Of a stretch of 64,000 nucleotides of DNA, positions 18,947 through 27,800 are shown piece after piece; the first letter of the stretch is position 1; the number at the start of each line of letters is the position of its first letter. The notes under the pieces were generated by a model. The model made no database searches. It was not told the DNA's origin and worked only from the letters and a program-made list of their open reading frames with translations. The position numbers and the translations under genes were made by a program. The DNA comes from Enterococcus larvae (GTDB lineage Bacteria; Bacillota; Bacilli; Lactobacillales; Enterococcaceae), in contig NZ_JAEDXU010000016.1 in the NCBI RefSeq assembly GCF_017830045.1, forward strand, positions 22,779-86,778, read 5' to 3'.

Positions 18947-20074
18947 ATGATACAAGAAAGACTGAGTGAAATAAGAAGAGCGCTTCATCAAATTCCTGAA
19001 ATTGGTTTGGAAGAAGTAAAAACACAGAGTTATCTTCTTGATGAAATCGAAAGAATCAAGAAAGACTATATGGAAATAAGATGTTGGCAAACAGGTACTC
19101 TGGTATTTGTTAAAGGGAGTGAGCCAAGGAAAACAATAGGCTGGCGTGCAGACATCGATGGGCTGCCAATCACGGAAGAAGTAGAAACAGGATTTAAATC
19201 TGTCCATGAAGGGAAAATGCATGCATGTGGTCATGATTTCCATATGACGATTGGCTTAGGCTTGCTGGAGAAACTTTCTGAAGAACAACCAAAGAACAAT
19301 TATCTTTTTCTGTTTCAGCCTGCAGAAGAAAATGAAGCAGGCGGTATGCTGATGTATGAACATGGCGTTTTTGGTGATTGGCTGCCGGATGAGTTCTATG
19401 CTTTACATGTCAATCCGGATTTGCCTGTAGGCAAGATCACAACACGTCCTGGGACACTGTTTGCTGCAACCTGCGAGGTACGTCTTCACTTCAAGGGAAA
19501 AAGCGGACATGCTGCTTTTCCAAACGAATCTAATGATATGATCATTGCGGCTGTCAACTTTGTTCAGGAGGCGCAAACAATCATTAGTAGAAATGTGAAC
19601 CCAGTTGAAGGCGGCGTTGTGACCTTTGGTACCTTCAATGCAGGATCAGCGAATAATGTCATCGCAGGTGAGGCGAGGGTAACCGGTACGATTCGTACGT
19701 TGACTGAAGAAACAAATCAGCTGACACAGAGAAGAATCAGGGAGCTGGCAAAAGGTATCAGCTATTCCTTCAACTGTGAAGTCGATGTTGTGCTGGATCA
19801 AAAAGGGTATTTACCAGTAATCAATAATAAAGAAACGACAGAAGGATTTATCCGATTCATGGAAGAAAATCCTGCAGTTGTTTTTGAAGAAGCACCAGTC
19901 GCGATGACAGGGGAGGATTTCGGTTACCTACTTTCTAAAGTTTCCGGAACGATGTTTTGGCTGGGTGTTGATAGTCCCTATGGTCTTCATTCAGAAAAGT
20001 TTGATCCTGATGAAGCGGCATTATCATTTGCCGTTGAACATGTAGGAGATTTTTTGAAAAAATTGGATAAATAG
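18947..20074 (+). CDS. N-acetyldiaminopimelate deacetylase (M20 family)
   Basis: A 375-aa M20 amidohydrolase that in this setting removes acetyl from N-acetyl-LL-diaminopimelate. Metal and catalytic motifs: [11 protein letters not shown] (near residue 65), [13 protein letters not shown] (near 93), [11 protein letters not shown] (near 120, catalytic Glu pair), and [10 protein letters not shown] near the C-terminus. Start is the ATG at 18947 with GGGAG 8 nt ahead; the open frame runs 34 codons further upstream as a hydrophobic stretch with no ribosome site, so I reject it. It is 194 nt after dapH, which argues for the diaminopimelate role over other M20 substrates. Confidence 0.87.
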   Translation: MIQERLSEIRRALHQIPEIGLEEVKTQSYLLDEIERIKKDYMEIRCWQTGTLVFVKGSEPRKTIGWRADIDGLPITEEVETGFKSVHEGKMHACGHDFHMTIGLGLLEKLSEEQPKNNYLFLFQPAEENEAGGMLMYEHGVFGDWLPDEFYALHVNPDLPVGKITTRPGTLFAATCEVRLHFKGKSGHAAFPNESNDMIIAAVNFVQEAQTIISRNVNPVEGGVVTFGTFNAGSANNVIAGEARVTGTIRTLTEETNQLTQRRIRELAKGISYSFNCEVDVVLDQKGYLPVINNKETTEGFIRFMEENPAVVFEEAPVAMTGEDFGYLLSKVSGTMFWLGVDSPYGLHSEKFDPDEAALSFAVEHVGDFLKKLDK

Positions 20075-20078
20075 AAAT

Positions 20079-20135
20079 ATAGCCTTCTTATACAGTGTGA
20101 TTCTCAGCATCACGTTGTATAAGAAGGCTATTTCT
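20079..20135. terminator. Bidirectional terminator, deacetylase / mscS
   Basis: Perfect 16-bp stem with arms 20079-20094 and 20116-20131, starting ATAGCCTTCTTATACA, between convergent genes; T-rich sequence follows on the plus strand and A-rich sequence precedes it. Confidence 0.85.
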
Positions 20136-20149
20136 TTATTTTTTGTTCA

Positions 20150-21082
20150 TTAAAGCTTAGTTATCGGTGTATTAGGAATCGTAAATCCTTCAGCAGATAG
20201 AGCTGTTACGGATTGTGCTAGAAAATCTTCCTTGACTACAGCTTGTTTACCGTTCAATACATACATCGTTGTACGAATAGCGAAGTTTCCATTTCCTAAA
20301 TCGACCATCCCAAAAACGGTTGGGCCGCTTTGGATGTCTTCCTTGTGCTTCTCAGCTAATCGTTGGTTGACATCAGAAATGATTTCCTGAATTTTTTCAA
20401 TACCTTCTTCGGGAACAATACGAATATCAACAATAACCTGAATATTCGAACGGGAAAGATTGCTGATTGTTGTGATATTTCTGTTGGGAATGAAATGAAC
20501 CGTTCCGTCCAGAGACTTCAACTGTGTTGTTCGCAAGCCAATTGATGTAACAGTCCCCTCGATATTCAAGGCAAGCAGTCGAATATAATCGCCAACATCC
20601 ATTTGCTGTTCAAGAATAATGAAGAATCCGGTAATAATATCATTCATGAAGCCTTGTGCACCTAAACCAATGGCAACACCGGCAATCCCTGCACCGGCAA
20701 GAAGAGAGCCAATCGGCACACCTAAGACACTCAATAGAGAGTATAAAAAGAAAAAGAATAAGGTATACTGAAACGCATTCCTTGTCAGCAGATGCAGTGT
20801 ACTTACACGGCTGTCACTAATGGTTTGTCGTTTGCTGATTTGGGTTTTGTATAGATGGTTGATTACTGCCTTACCAATTCTATTGATCACTGCAAACAAC
20901 AGAAATAAAAATAGAAGATAAATTACTTTTTCAATGATTGTTGTTGTGATCTGATCCCAGTTGATCGATTGCCAATACCGTTGAAAGGCATTCACTTTTT
21001 TTACTGTTTCCTGTGTCAAGTCGCCTACAGAAGAATCAAGCGTTGACTCTATAGTCGTTGTTGACTGTTGTAACAAAAACAT
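20150..21082 (-). CDS. Small-conductance mechanosensitive channel (MscS family)
   Basis: A 310-aa membrane channel that opens on hypo-osmotic shock. An N-terminal amphipathic segment (residues 1-45) precedes membrane spans near 50-70, 90-115 and the pore helix near 120-150 (GSLLAGAGIAGVAIGLGAQGFMNDIITGFFIILEQQ), the signature TM3 Gly/Ala face. The cytosolic beta domain follows (VGDYIRLLALNIEGTVTSIGLRTTQLKSLDGTVHFIPNRNI). The gene stands alone between ilvE (divergent) and the lysine genes (convergent). Confidence 0.93.
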   Translation of the reverse strand: MFLLQQSTTTIESTLDSSVGDLTQETVKKVNAFQRYWQSINWDQITTTIIEKVIYLLFLFLLFAVINRIGKAVINHLYKTQISKRQTISDSRVSTLHLLTRNAFQYTLFFFFLYSLLSVLGVPIGSLLAGAGIAGVAIGLGAQGFMNDIITGFFIILEQQMDVGDYIRLLALNIEGTVTSIGLRTTQLKSLDGTVHFIPNRNITTISNLSRSNIQVIVDIRIVPEEGIEKIQEIISDVNQRLAEKHKEDIQSGPTVFGMVDLGNGNFAIRTTMYVLNGKQAVVKEDFLAQSVTALSAEGFTIPNTPITKL

Positions 21083-21163
21083 ACATAATCACCCTTTTAG
21101 AACATTTCCTTTATTTTACCTAAAAAGAACGATTCTAGCTAGTTTTCTCTATCTACGACTAAA

Positions 21164-21178
21164 AATTTTCAAAAAATT
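21164..21178 (+). promoter_or_regulatory. CodY box upstream of ilvE
   Basis: AATTTTCAAAAAATT matches the CodY consensus AATTTTCWGAAAATT at 14 of 15 positions. It ends 25 nt before the -10-like TACAAT (21203-21208, with TG-extended element) that precedes ilvE. CodY is the GTP/branched-chain amino-acid sensor of Firmicutes, so repression of this aminotransferase in rich medium is inferred. Confidence 0.7.
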
Positions 21179-21236
21179 CTAACAACTTAATAAATATTGT
21201 GGTACAATAATCTGAAAAATGAAGGGGGATTATACG

Positions 21237-22244
21237 ATGATCAATTGGGATAATTTAGGTTTTACGTATATAAAAACACCTTACCGCTATCTGTCAATTT
21301 GGAAAGACGGCGAATGGGATGAAGGGGTATTGACTGAGGATAATACTCTGCATATACATGAAGGGTCTGCTGCACTACACTATGGACAGCAGAGTTTTGA
21401 AGGCTTGAAGGCGTATCGCTGTAAAGACGGCTCAATCAACCTCTTTCGGGTAGAGGAAAATTCAAGAAGAATGAACCGTAGTGCTGAACGTCTGCTGATG
21501 GCCAAAGTGCCGGAAGAAAAATTTATCAACGCAGTAAAAGAAGTAGTAAAGGCTAACGAAGAATATGTACCGCCTTATGGTAGTGGTGCAACATTATATA
21601 TCCGCCCCTTATTGATTGGGATAGGCGAGGGAATTGGTGTAAGTCCTGCACCGGAATATTTATTTACAGTATTCTGCATGCCTGTTGGTGCTTATTTTAA
21701 AGGCGGCTTAACGCCAACGAACTTTATTGTTTCAGAATATGATCGTGCTGCACCTCAGGGAACAGGGGCAGTCAAGGTTGGCGGAAATTATGCAGCCAGC
21801 TTATATCCAGGACAAGAAGCGCATGAAAGGAAATTCTCTGATTGCATTTACCTTGATCCTGAAACACATACAAAGATTGAAGAGGTTGGTTCTGCGAACT
21901 TCTTCGGTATCACAAAGGATAATCGTTTCGTTACACCGTTGTCTCCCTCTATTTTGCCAAGTATTACTAAATACTCGCTCCTGCATTTAGCAGAACATCG
22001 ATTAGGAATGGAAGTGCAAGAAGGCGATGTATTTCTTGATGAGCTGAATGAGTATACTGAGGCTGGAGCCTGTGGGACTGCAGCAGTTATTTCACCCATT
22101 GGAGGGATTCAGACCTTCGACTCCTTCCATGTGTTTTATAGTGAAACAGAGGTTGGACCAGTAACACAACGCCTTTATGATGAGCTGACAGGTATTCAAT
22201 TCGGTGATGTTGAAGCGCCGGAAGGCTGGATTCAAAAAGTATAG
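21237..22244 (+). CDS. ilvE: Branched-chain amino acid aminotransferase
   Basis: A 335-aa class IV PLP aminotransferase that interconverts Leu/Ile/Val and their 2-oxo acids. Motifs: LHYGQQSFEGLKAYR (near residue 50), ATLYIRPLLIG (near 120), the PLP lysine in AVKVGGNYAASL (near residue 185), and EVGSANFFGI (near 220). Length fits the BCAT type II group. The ATG at 21237 follows AAGGGGG by 8 nt. A CodY box precedes it and a terminator follows. Confidence 0.95.
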   Translation: MINWDNLGFTYIKTPYRYLSIWKDGEWDEGVLTEDNTLHIHEGSAALHYGQQSFEGLKAYRCKDGSINLFRVEENSRRMNRSAERLLMAKVPEEKFINAVKEVVKANEEYVPPYGSGATLYIRPLLIGIGEGIGVSPAPEYLFTVFCMPVGAYFKGGLTPTNFIVSEYDRAAPQGTGAVKVGGNYAASLYPGQEAHERKFSDCIYLDPETHTKIEEVGSANFFGITKDNRFVTPLSPSILPSITKYSLLHLAEHRLGMEVQEGDVFLDELNEYTEAGACGTAAVISPIGGIQTFDSFHVFYSETEVGPVTQRLYDELTGIQFGDVEAPEGWIQKV

Positions 22245-22250
22245 AAATGA

Positions 22251-22286
22251 GATCGACAAGCTGATTGAAGCTTGTCGGTCTTTTTG
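22251..22286 (+). terminator. Terminator of ilvE
   Basis: An 11-bp stem, GATCGACAAGC (22251-22261) with GCTTGTCGGTC (22270-22280), followed by five Ts. Confidence 0.85.
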
Positions 22287-22363
22287 TAATCATGGTATTA
22301 TGAAAATTTGCAACTGAAAAAAGTGAAATAATCACTCAATTATGATAGAGCAAACAATTTTTT

Positions 22364-22391
22364 TTAACGAATGACTATTTTGGCGTATAAT
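22364..22391 (+). promoter_or_regulatory. Promoter of the aldo/keto reductase gene
   Basis: TTAACG at 22364-22369 and a perfect TATAAT at 22386-22391, 16 nt apart, 40 nt before the ATG. Confidence 0.55.
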
Positions 22392-22430
22392 GAAGGAGTA
22401 ATGAATTTCCGGAAAGGGTGAAATTGTACA

Positions 22431-23255
22431 ATGGCTTTTGAAAAGACAAAAAAATTAGCAAATGGTAATGAGATTCCCCGATTAGGATTAGGTGTCTGGC
22501 GGGTAGAAGATGGCGATCAAGTCATCGATTCCGTAAAGTGGGCATTGCAGGCTGGTTATCGCTTGATCGATACGGCGGCAGTTTATAAAAATGAAGAAGG
22601 TGTAGGCGAAGGGATTCGTCAATCCGGCGTGCCGAGAGAAGAGATATTTGTCACAACAAAACTTTGGAATGACGATCAAGGGTATGAATCTGCATTGACA
22701 GCCTTTGACAAGAGTTTGAGAAAGCTTGGCTTGGACTATGTTGACCTTTATTTGATCCACTGGCCGGTTAAAGGTAAGTATAAGGATTCTTGGAGAGCAA
22801 TGGAAGAAATCTATGCTGACGGTCGTGCAAAAGCAATTGGTGTGTCTAATTTCCACCAGCATCATATTGAAGACTTATTAACGACTGCTAAGATTAAGCC
22901 GATGGTCGACCAAATTGAAATCCATCCAACTTTAGCTCAAGAGCCGTTACGAGCATATTTGAAACAGGAAGGTATCGCAGTTGAAGCTTGGTCTCCATTA
23001 GGACAAGGGACAATCTTAAATAATCCTGTTTTGGTTGAGCTTGGTAAAAAATATGGAAAAACTGCTGCTCAAGTTATTATTCGCTGGCATCTTCAAAATG
23101 ATATCATCGTTATTCCTAAATCTGTGCATGAAGAACGGATCAAAGAAAATTTTGATGTATTTGATTTTGAATTAAGTGATGAAGATATTAATAAAATCAA
23201 TCAGCTGAACAGCAATGAACGTCTAGGTTCTAACCCTGACAGCTTTGACTTTTAG
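22431..23255 (+). CDS. Aldo/keto reductase (AKR5 / 2,5-diketo-gluconate reductase-like)
   Basis: A 274-aa NADPH-dependent (beta/alpha)8-barrel reductase. Family patterns: [11 protein letters not shown] near residue 22, catalytic Asp-Tyr ([18 protein letters not shown] near 48-55), Lys in [11 protein letters not shown] near 80, His in [22 protein letters not shown] near 110, and the cofactor-binding [21 protein letters not shown] near 235-255. The natural carbonyl substrate cannot be told from sequence. It is monocistronic with its own promoter and ends in the palindromic repeat R2. Confidence 0.92.
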   Translation: MAFEKTKKLANGNEIPRLGLGVWRVEDGDQVIDSVKWALQAGYRLIDTAAVYKNEEGVGEGIRQSGVPREEIFVTTKLWNDDQGYESALTAFDKSLRKLGLDYVDLYLIHWPVKGKYKDSWRAMEEIYADGRAKAIGVSNFHQHHIEDLLTTAKIKPMVDQIEIHPTLAQEPLRAYLKQEGIAVEAWSPLGQGTILNNPVLVELGKKYGKTAAQVIIRWHLQNDIIVIPKSVHEERIKENFDVFDFELSDEDINKINQLNSNERLGSNPDSFDF

Positions 23256-23260
23256 TCAAT

Positions 23261-23440
23261 AAAAAGAGAGTGGGACAATAATCTGTTGCCACTCTTTTCC
23301 ATACCCTAAATCCGAATAAACGGCGAGTCAGAAGTAGCTCCTACGACAATAAGCCGGAATTCAACAAAAATTTGTGAAACAATTTTCGTGAATTCCGGCT
23401 TATTGCTTGTAGCTAAACACTTCTGTCTCAGCCTCTTTTT
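23261..23440. repeat. Palindromic repeat R2, copy a (bidirectional terminator)
   Basis: About 180 bp between two convergent genes; nearly the same sequence occurs inverted at 33552-33735. It contains a left hairpin (GAGAGTGG...CCACTCTT), a central perfect palindrome with 16-bp arms AATAAGCCGGAATTCA (23348-23363) and its complement (23389-23404), and an outer end AGACAGAAGTG...CTGTCTCAGCCTC. T and A tracts at both ends suggest termination in both directions. Confidence 0.88.
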
Positions 23441-23443
23441 ATA

Positions 23444-24166
23444 TTAAAGCTGATTTACAAAAAAGTGAAACAGTTCAAACTCTGTTGTATCCTTATGAAA
23501 ATTCAATTCAGGGTGCCACTGCACACCTAGCAATCGTTGCTCAGGATTCTTAGATTCAACACCTTCAACGAGTCCATCGGTTGAATGGGCTGTGGCAGTC
23601 AACTGTGTGGAAAGTCTTCTAATTGCCTGATGGTGGTAGGAGTTTACCTGATAGGTTGAACCAAACAAGCGATTTAAAATGCTATTATCTTCGGTATAGA
23701 TAGAGTGGGTAGGAAATTCTGGAGAAGTCGGCTGCTGTCCATGCTTGACCTTCCATTCAGAATATAGAGAAAGATCTTGGTATAGTGTGCCTTCTAAAGC
23801 CACATTCAGCAATTGCATTCCCCGACATACAGCAAACACAGGTTTACTCTGCTTGATTGCTTCTTCAATCAGTGCAAGTTCAAATTCATCTCGGTTTCTA
23901 TTTGTTTCTTCAAGCTTTGGATGCGGCTCTTCTCCGTAAAAGTAAGGAGTCACATCTTGTCCGCCAGCAAGAAGCAGCTTATCTATTTGGCTGATATAAT
24001 CAGCAGCTGTGTCAGGATTACCGATAGGAATAATCCACGGCAGACCGCCTGCCTGTTGAACCGCAGTTACAAAACCTTGCGGCGTATAAGAAATTTGGTT
24101 GCCATGAAACGCTTCAACTGCATGAATCAGCTGATTTCCGGCAATCCCAATAATTGGTTTAGACAT
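23444..24166 (-). CDS. Gamma-glutamyl-gamma-aminobutyrate hydrolase family protein (peptidase C26)
   Basis: A 240-aa class I glutamine-amidotransferase-like hydrolase of the PuuD group. The nucleophile Cys sits in VFAVCRGMQLLNV (near residue 113) and the His-Glu pair in LLGVQWHPEL (near 217). Relatives split gamma-glutamyl amides such as gamma-Glu-GABA. I start at the ATG 24166 with a GGGGGA ribosome site; an extension to 24265 has a different composition and no ribosome site. No polyamine genes are adjacent, so the exact substrate is open. Confidence 0.86.
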   Translation of the reverse strand: MSKPIIGIAGNQLIHAVEAFHGNQISYTPQGFVTAVQQAGGLPWIIPIGNPDTAADYISQIDKLLLAGGQDVTPYFYGEEPHPKLEETNRNRDEFELALIEEAIKQSKPVFAVCRGMQLLNVALEGTLYQDLSLYSEWKVKHGQQPTSPEFPTHSIYTEDNSILNRLFGSTYQVNSYHHQAIRRLSTQLTATAHSTDGLVEGVESKNPEQRLLGVQWHPELNFHKDTTEFELFHFFVNQL

Positions 24167-24753
24167 ATTATTCCCCCTTATTCTTTTTATGACTCTAATC
24201 AATATGAAACTGGACCAAAAGCGGGCTACTCCGAGAATTAACAAGGAATATACGAAAATTGTCAAGAAACACTATTCTTTCCATGAATAGCTGTTGATTG
24301 ATACCCCCTTGGTGCTTTCCATATTTCCAATATCCAAGTGAGTACTTTGCCATATCCGCTCTACTAAAAGTAGTCGCTGTGTGGTAAAGCAATTTCGGCT
24401 TAATTCCAAAGGAGCAGCTTTTGGCTCGCCGTTTATTCGTGTTTAGAGTGTAAGATGATTTTTATTTTGACTATTGTCTCATGCTCTGTTCTGTTTCGTA
24501 ATGTTTTCTCTAAAAAGTTAAAATCTGTTCTTATTTTAGCATTTATTTCTTTATAAGCTATAGATATGCTTCGTTTATTAAACGAAGCATATAAAAAGAG
24601 GTCAGTGCCGAAGTGTTTAGCTGCAAGCGCCAAGACGAGATTCACAAAAAAGGTGTCTACGATTCTTGCTGTACGCCACAGCTTCTTTGGATTTAAAGAG
24701 TAGAAAAGTGTGGGACAATAATCTGTTCCCACACTTTCTGAAGTTTTTGCAAA
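24167..24753. repeat. Intergenic region with degenerate R2 pieces
   Basis: Two decayed parts of repeat R2 are recognisable. At 24389-24452 the segment reads TTCGGCTTAATTCC ... GGCTCGCCGTTTATTCG, matching the right half of R2. At 24593-24738 the segment begins AAAAAGAGGTCAGTGCCGAA and ends in a hairpin with arms AAAGTGTGGGA and TTCCCACACTTT around the same loop as R2 (ACAATAATCTG). In the intact copies that stem reads GAGTGG/CCACTC, so the arms differ yet still pair. The short open frames seen here are repeat shadows, and I see no gene. Confidence 0.72.
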
Positions 24754-25131
24754 TTAGTATTTTGTACGAATAACTTCAACTTTGTAACCATCTGGATCAG
24801 TAATAAAATAATACGATGGCGGTGTTCCAGGTAAGCCTTTCATGTCGGTAACATTAAAACCGGCATTTTTTTGTTTTTCATGTAGATTTTCGATTTCATC
24901 AGTGCTGATAGCAATGTGTCCATAACCGTTTCCAAGGTCATAGCCTTCATGGTCGTAGTTATAAGTCAGCTCCAGCTCATAATCGTCACCTGGTAAAGTC
25001 AGGTACACTAGAGTAAATTTATGTTCAGGAAAATCTCTTCTGCGGCTTTCTTCAAAACCAAAAGCATTCTGATAAAAAGTCAATGAAGCCTCTAAATCTT
25101 TTACACGTACACAAGTGTGTGCCATTTTCAT
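24754..25131 (-). CDS. gloA: Lactoylglutathione lyase (glyoxalase I)
   Basis: A 125-aa VOC-fold metalloenzyme that isomerises the methylglyoxal-thiol adduct. The metal ligands of the family are in place: His5 (MAHTCVRVKD), Glu in YELELTYN (near 55), His in GYGHIAIS (near 74) and Glu in GYKVEVI (near 120). FYQNAFGFEESRRRDFPEHKFTLVYL is the typical N-half. It is a single gene, divergent from the Nudix gene. Confidence 0.93.
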   Translation of the reverse strand: MKMAHTCVRVKDLEASLTFYQNAFGFEESRRRDFPEHKFTLVYLTLPGDDYELELTYNYDHEGYDLGNGYGHIAISTDEIENLHEKQKNAGFNVTDMKGLPGTPPSYYFITDPDGYKVEVIRTKY

Positions 25132-25463
25132 TTGTAAATCATCCTTTCATTCTGTCCTCATATAAGAACATCATTCCATTCAATACTAGCATAGTCAGAT
25201 AGAAATGATAAGTATTTTGTGTTGGGAAAATGAGTGGAGACAGGCTGTCAATTGATTCACAGCTTCTTCCTGCAACGCTGAAGTTCTTGAATAAGGCAAA
25301 AACTGATGATAGAAAAGGAAGTGCTAAAACAAGAACGATAAGAATTTACTTGAAACAGTTTGTTTATCAGCTCAATTAACGCAAAAGCAGCAACGTTTCT
25401 TTTTATACTTGTTTATTAGAATGTTCTCATGTAAAATTAAAGAGATTTAAAGGAGTTGTTCAT
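25132..25463. other. Divergent intergenic region with Nudix promoter
   Basis: 330 nt between divergent genes. A promoter-like pair, TTGTTT (25409-25414) and TAAAAT (25432-25437) 17 nt apart, leads to the Nudix gene. No ribosome-site-bearing small frame or strong hairpin was seen in the rest. Confidence 0.5.
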
Positions 25464-25913
25464 ATGGAAATCCCTACTTTTGGAGAAAAATTGACCCAGA
25501 GGGAGTATAAAAAAAGATTAGGTGCATATATTATCGTAACTAGAAATGAGTCGCGGGAACTAGTATTGGTTCAAGCTCCCAACGGCGCATATTTTCTTCC
25601 AGGGGGAGAAATAGAAAATGAAGAGACGAAGGAACAAGCAATCGATCGGGAAATGATTGAAGAGCTGGGAATAGAAGTTGTGATCGATTCTTATTTAGGT
25701 CAGGCGGATGAGTATTTTCATTCCCGACATCGGGCAACAGATTACCATAATCCTGGCTACTTTTTTTCTGCAGCAAGCTGGACACAAGTTTGCGAGCCTC
25801 TTGAAAAATGTAATACGATTCGTTGGGTAAGCATTGACGAAGGAATCGAATTGCTTAAGAGGGGAAGTCATAAGTGGGCTGTCCGAAAATGGCAGAAAGA
25901 GTTGAAGGTGTGA
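25464..25913 (+). CDS. Nudix hydrolase
   Basis: A 149-aa nucleoside-diphosphate-X hydrolase. The Nudix box is perfect, with G-x5-E-x7-R-E-U-x-E-E-x-G-U at about residues 48-70 (GGEIENEE...REMIEELGI). Upstream GAYIIVTRNESRELVLVQAPNGAYFLPGG is the first strand pair. Substrate cannot be predicted; a mutator-type or ADP-sugar role is possible. AAAGGAG is 8 nt before the ATG. The gene is followed by a terminator at 25948-25982. Confidence 0.92.
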   Translation: MEIPTFGEKLTQREYKKRLGAYIIVTRNESRELVLVQAPNGAYFLPGGEIENEETKEQAIDREMIEELGIEVVIDSYLGQADEYFHSRHRATDYHNPGYFFSAASWTQVCEPLEKCNTIRWVSIDEGIELLKRGSHKWAVRKWQKELKV

Positions 25914-26395
25914 TACAGAAGTACACGATACAGATACTTGGAAAAGTAGACATTTATCCATGAATGGGTAAGTGTCTTTTTCCTTTTTTCTCTAACCATT
26001 GTACAGAGCTGGCAGCTAAACTGCTGACAGATGCCGTTCTGCAGTGTGGAGAGTACAATGATTTGCAGAAAAAAATCTGAAAAAATGAAAAGAAACTGGA
26101 AACAACCTGAGTTCTGATTGGTTGCTGGCTCAACACAAAAACATTTGGCGTATGCAATCTAGGTATGTAGTGAAATTTAGTCACATTTTTTTATCATTCT
26201 TTTATATTAAGACCACAATTGCCGATTTTTTGGCTAAATTGGGTCTTTTTTTACTTATTCATGGAACACTGTTTGTAGGAGATGCTTACAAAATTAGCTG
26301 TCAAATCCGTTTGTAAATGCTTTCTTTCCGTAATATAGTTTAATTAGAAACAAACAAGTCGTACGCTTGAGTATCTATGAAAGAGGTGTTGCATA
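25914..26395 (+). other. Intergenic region with two terminators before the PTS operon
   Basis: 480 nt without a gene I can support. A hairpin with arms at 25948-25961 and 25964-25977 and a T run ends the Nudix transcript. A second hairpin, AAGACCACAATTGCC (26209-26223) with GGCTAAATTGGGTCTT (26232-26247) and seven Ts, stands about 145 nt before EIIA. It may be a leader attenuator or the end of an unseen small RNA. TGTAAATGCTTTCT around 26313 is a poor cre-like match before the operon. Confidence 0.55.
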
Positions 26396-26863
26396 TTGTT
26401 AAGCGAAATGATCAATGAAGAATTTATTCAACTAAATATAGAGGTAAATGACTGGGAAGAGGCAGTCAGACAATCCGCAGGCCCTCTGATAAAAGGAGGA
26501 AAAATCACCGAAGGCTATGTGGATAAAATCATAGAAATTGCCCGTGATACTGGACCCTATATTGTAATCACAAAGCATGTGGCACTTCCTCACGCCCCTT
26601 CAGAATTTGGAGCATTGGATTTGGCAATGGGAATCACAACATTGAAAAAACCTATTGTATTTGGCAATCAAGCCAATGATCCTGTAAAGTATCTATTTTG
26701 TATGAGTGCGACCGACAGCGAAGCTCATCTTGAATCAATGGCTGAATTGGTCGATTTCTTAAGTAATGAAAGCTTTTATCATCTATTGGATTCAGCTAAA
26801 TCAGCTGGTGAAATCTTAACGTATATCAAAAATATTGAACAAGGAGGAGACATCAATGCATAA
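26396..26863 (+). CDS. PTS EIIA component, ascorbate/fructose-mannitol fold
   Basis: A 155-aa cytoplasmic phosphocarrier that receives phosphate from HPr. The active-site pattern K-H-V-A-L-P-H-A is at residues 60-67, with His66 the expected phosphorylated residue. The start is a TTG at 26396, 8 nt after GAGGTG; the first in-frame ATG (26408) has poorer spacing. It heads an operon with EIIB, EIIC, a SIS isomerase, two pyruvate-type aldolases and a PRD regulator. The regulator's own C-terminal domain is a close relative of this protein (shared GPY-VI-KHVALPHA, DPVKY-FC-SA, MAELV). Confidence 0.9.
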   Translation: MLSEMINEEFIQLNIEVNDWEEAVRQSAGPLIKGGKITEGYVDKIIEIARDTGPYIVITKHVALPHAPSEFGALDLAMGITTLKKPIVFGNQANDPVKYLFCMSATDSEAHLESMAELVDFLSNESFYHLLDSAKSAGEILTYIKNIEQGGDINA

Positions 26864-27137
26864 AGCACTTATTGCCTGCCGTGCCGGAGTAGGCTCAAGT
26901 TTAATGTTGAAAATCAAGACTGAACAAGTCATAAAAGAAAATCAATTTCCAATCGAGGTAGAACATTCTTCCCTTGATGCTGTTCACGGATTTGATGGAG
27001 ATCTACTGATCACATTATCAGATGTAGCTGAAGAATTAAGTACCAAAGGATTAAAGCAGACGATTATTGGCATAAACAATATCGTTGATAAAAATGAAAT
27101 CCAAACAAAACTAGAAGCATTTCTTGAACAAGGCTAG
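26856..27137 (+). CDS. PTS EIIB component, ascorbate (UlaB/SgaB) type
   Basis: A 93-aa EIIB of the lactose/ascorbate superfamily. The phosphorylatable cysteine is Cys8 in ALIACRAGVGSSLML. Start ATG at 26856 follows AAGGAGGA and overlaps the EIIA end by 8 nt. A second half FDGDLLITLSDVAEEL is normal for the fold. It is separated from its EIIC by an array of repeat R1. Confidence 0.92.
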   Translation: MHKALIACRAGVGSSLMLKIKTEQVIKENQFPIEVEHSSLDAVHGFDGDLLITLSDVAEELSTKGLKQTIIGINNIVDKNEIQTKLEAFLEQG

Positions 27138-27169
27138 AACAGAAAAAAGAGCGCCATTTCCCTTTTATC

Positions 27170-27791
27170 AAGAATACTAGGGAAATGGACATTGAACCAC
27201 TGAAATAGAGAAACTGTAAAGTTACTTGAACAGTTTCTACAGAAAATCAAAGGAGAGTCTCTACTCTTGCACAGAAAAGAACCTAGAAGTAGAGGACATC
27301 GGACCTCCAAAATAGAGAAATGAGCCAGTTACCTGGCACGTTTCTACAAAAAATCAAAGGAGAGCCTCTACTCTTGCACAGAAAAGAACCTAGAAGTAGA
27401 GGACATCGGACCTCCAAAATAAAGAAATGAGCCAGTTACCTGGCACGTTTCTACAATAATGGAAAAGGAGAGCCTCTACTCTTGCACAAACAAGAACCTA
27501 GAAGTAGAGGACATCGGACCTCCAAAATAAAGAAATGAGCCAGTTACCTGGCACGTTTCTACAAAAATTCAAAGGAGAGCCTTTACTCTTGCACAAACAA
27601 GAACCTAGAAGTAGAGGACATCGAACCTCCAAAATAAAGAAATGAGCCAGTTACCTGGCACATTTCTACAAAAAATCAAAGGAGAGCCTCTACTCTTGCG
27701 CAAACAAGAACCTAGAAGTAGAGGACATCGGACCTCCAAAATAAAGAAATGAGCCAGTTACCTGGCACGTTTCTACAAAAATTCAAAGGAG
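27170..27791 (+). repeat. Six tandem ~107-bp R1 units between EIIB and EIIC
   Basis: Six hairpins at 27209-27238, 27316-27345, 27423-27452, 27531-27560, 27638-27667 and 27745-27774, with a period of 107-108 bp. Five units are almost identical; the first is diverged, with arms AGAAACTGT/ACAGTTTCT. The common hairpin has GCCAG/CTGGC next to a UUAC loop and AGAAA/TTTCT at the base. Each is followed by an A-rich spacer and AAAGGAG. The final AAAGGAG (27785-27791) is the ribosome site for EIIC. One unit has a T-to-A change in CATCGAACC and one ends in CATTTCT, so copies are diverging slightly. Confidence 0.95.
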
Positions 27792-27800
27792 TTGAATAGT

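Noticed and set aside
24433..24732. 99-aa minus-strand frame after gloA
   Set aside because: It covers degenerate R2 repeat sequence and has no family resemblance.
26122..26316. 64-aa open frame before the PTS operon
   Set aside because: It spans a strong terminator hairpin and has no ribosome site; translation is unlikely.
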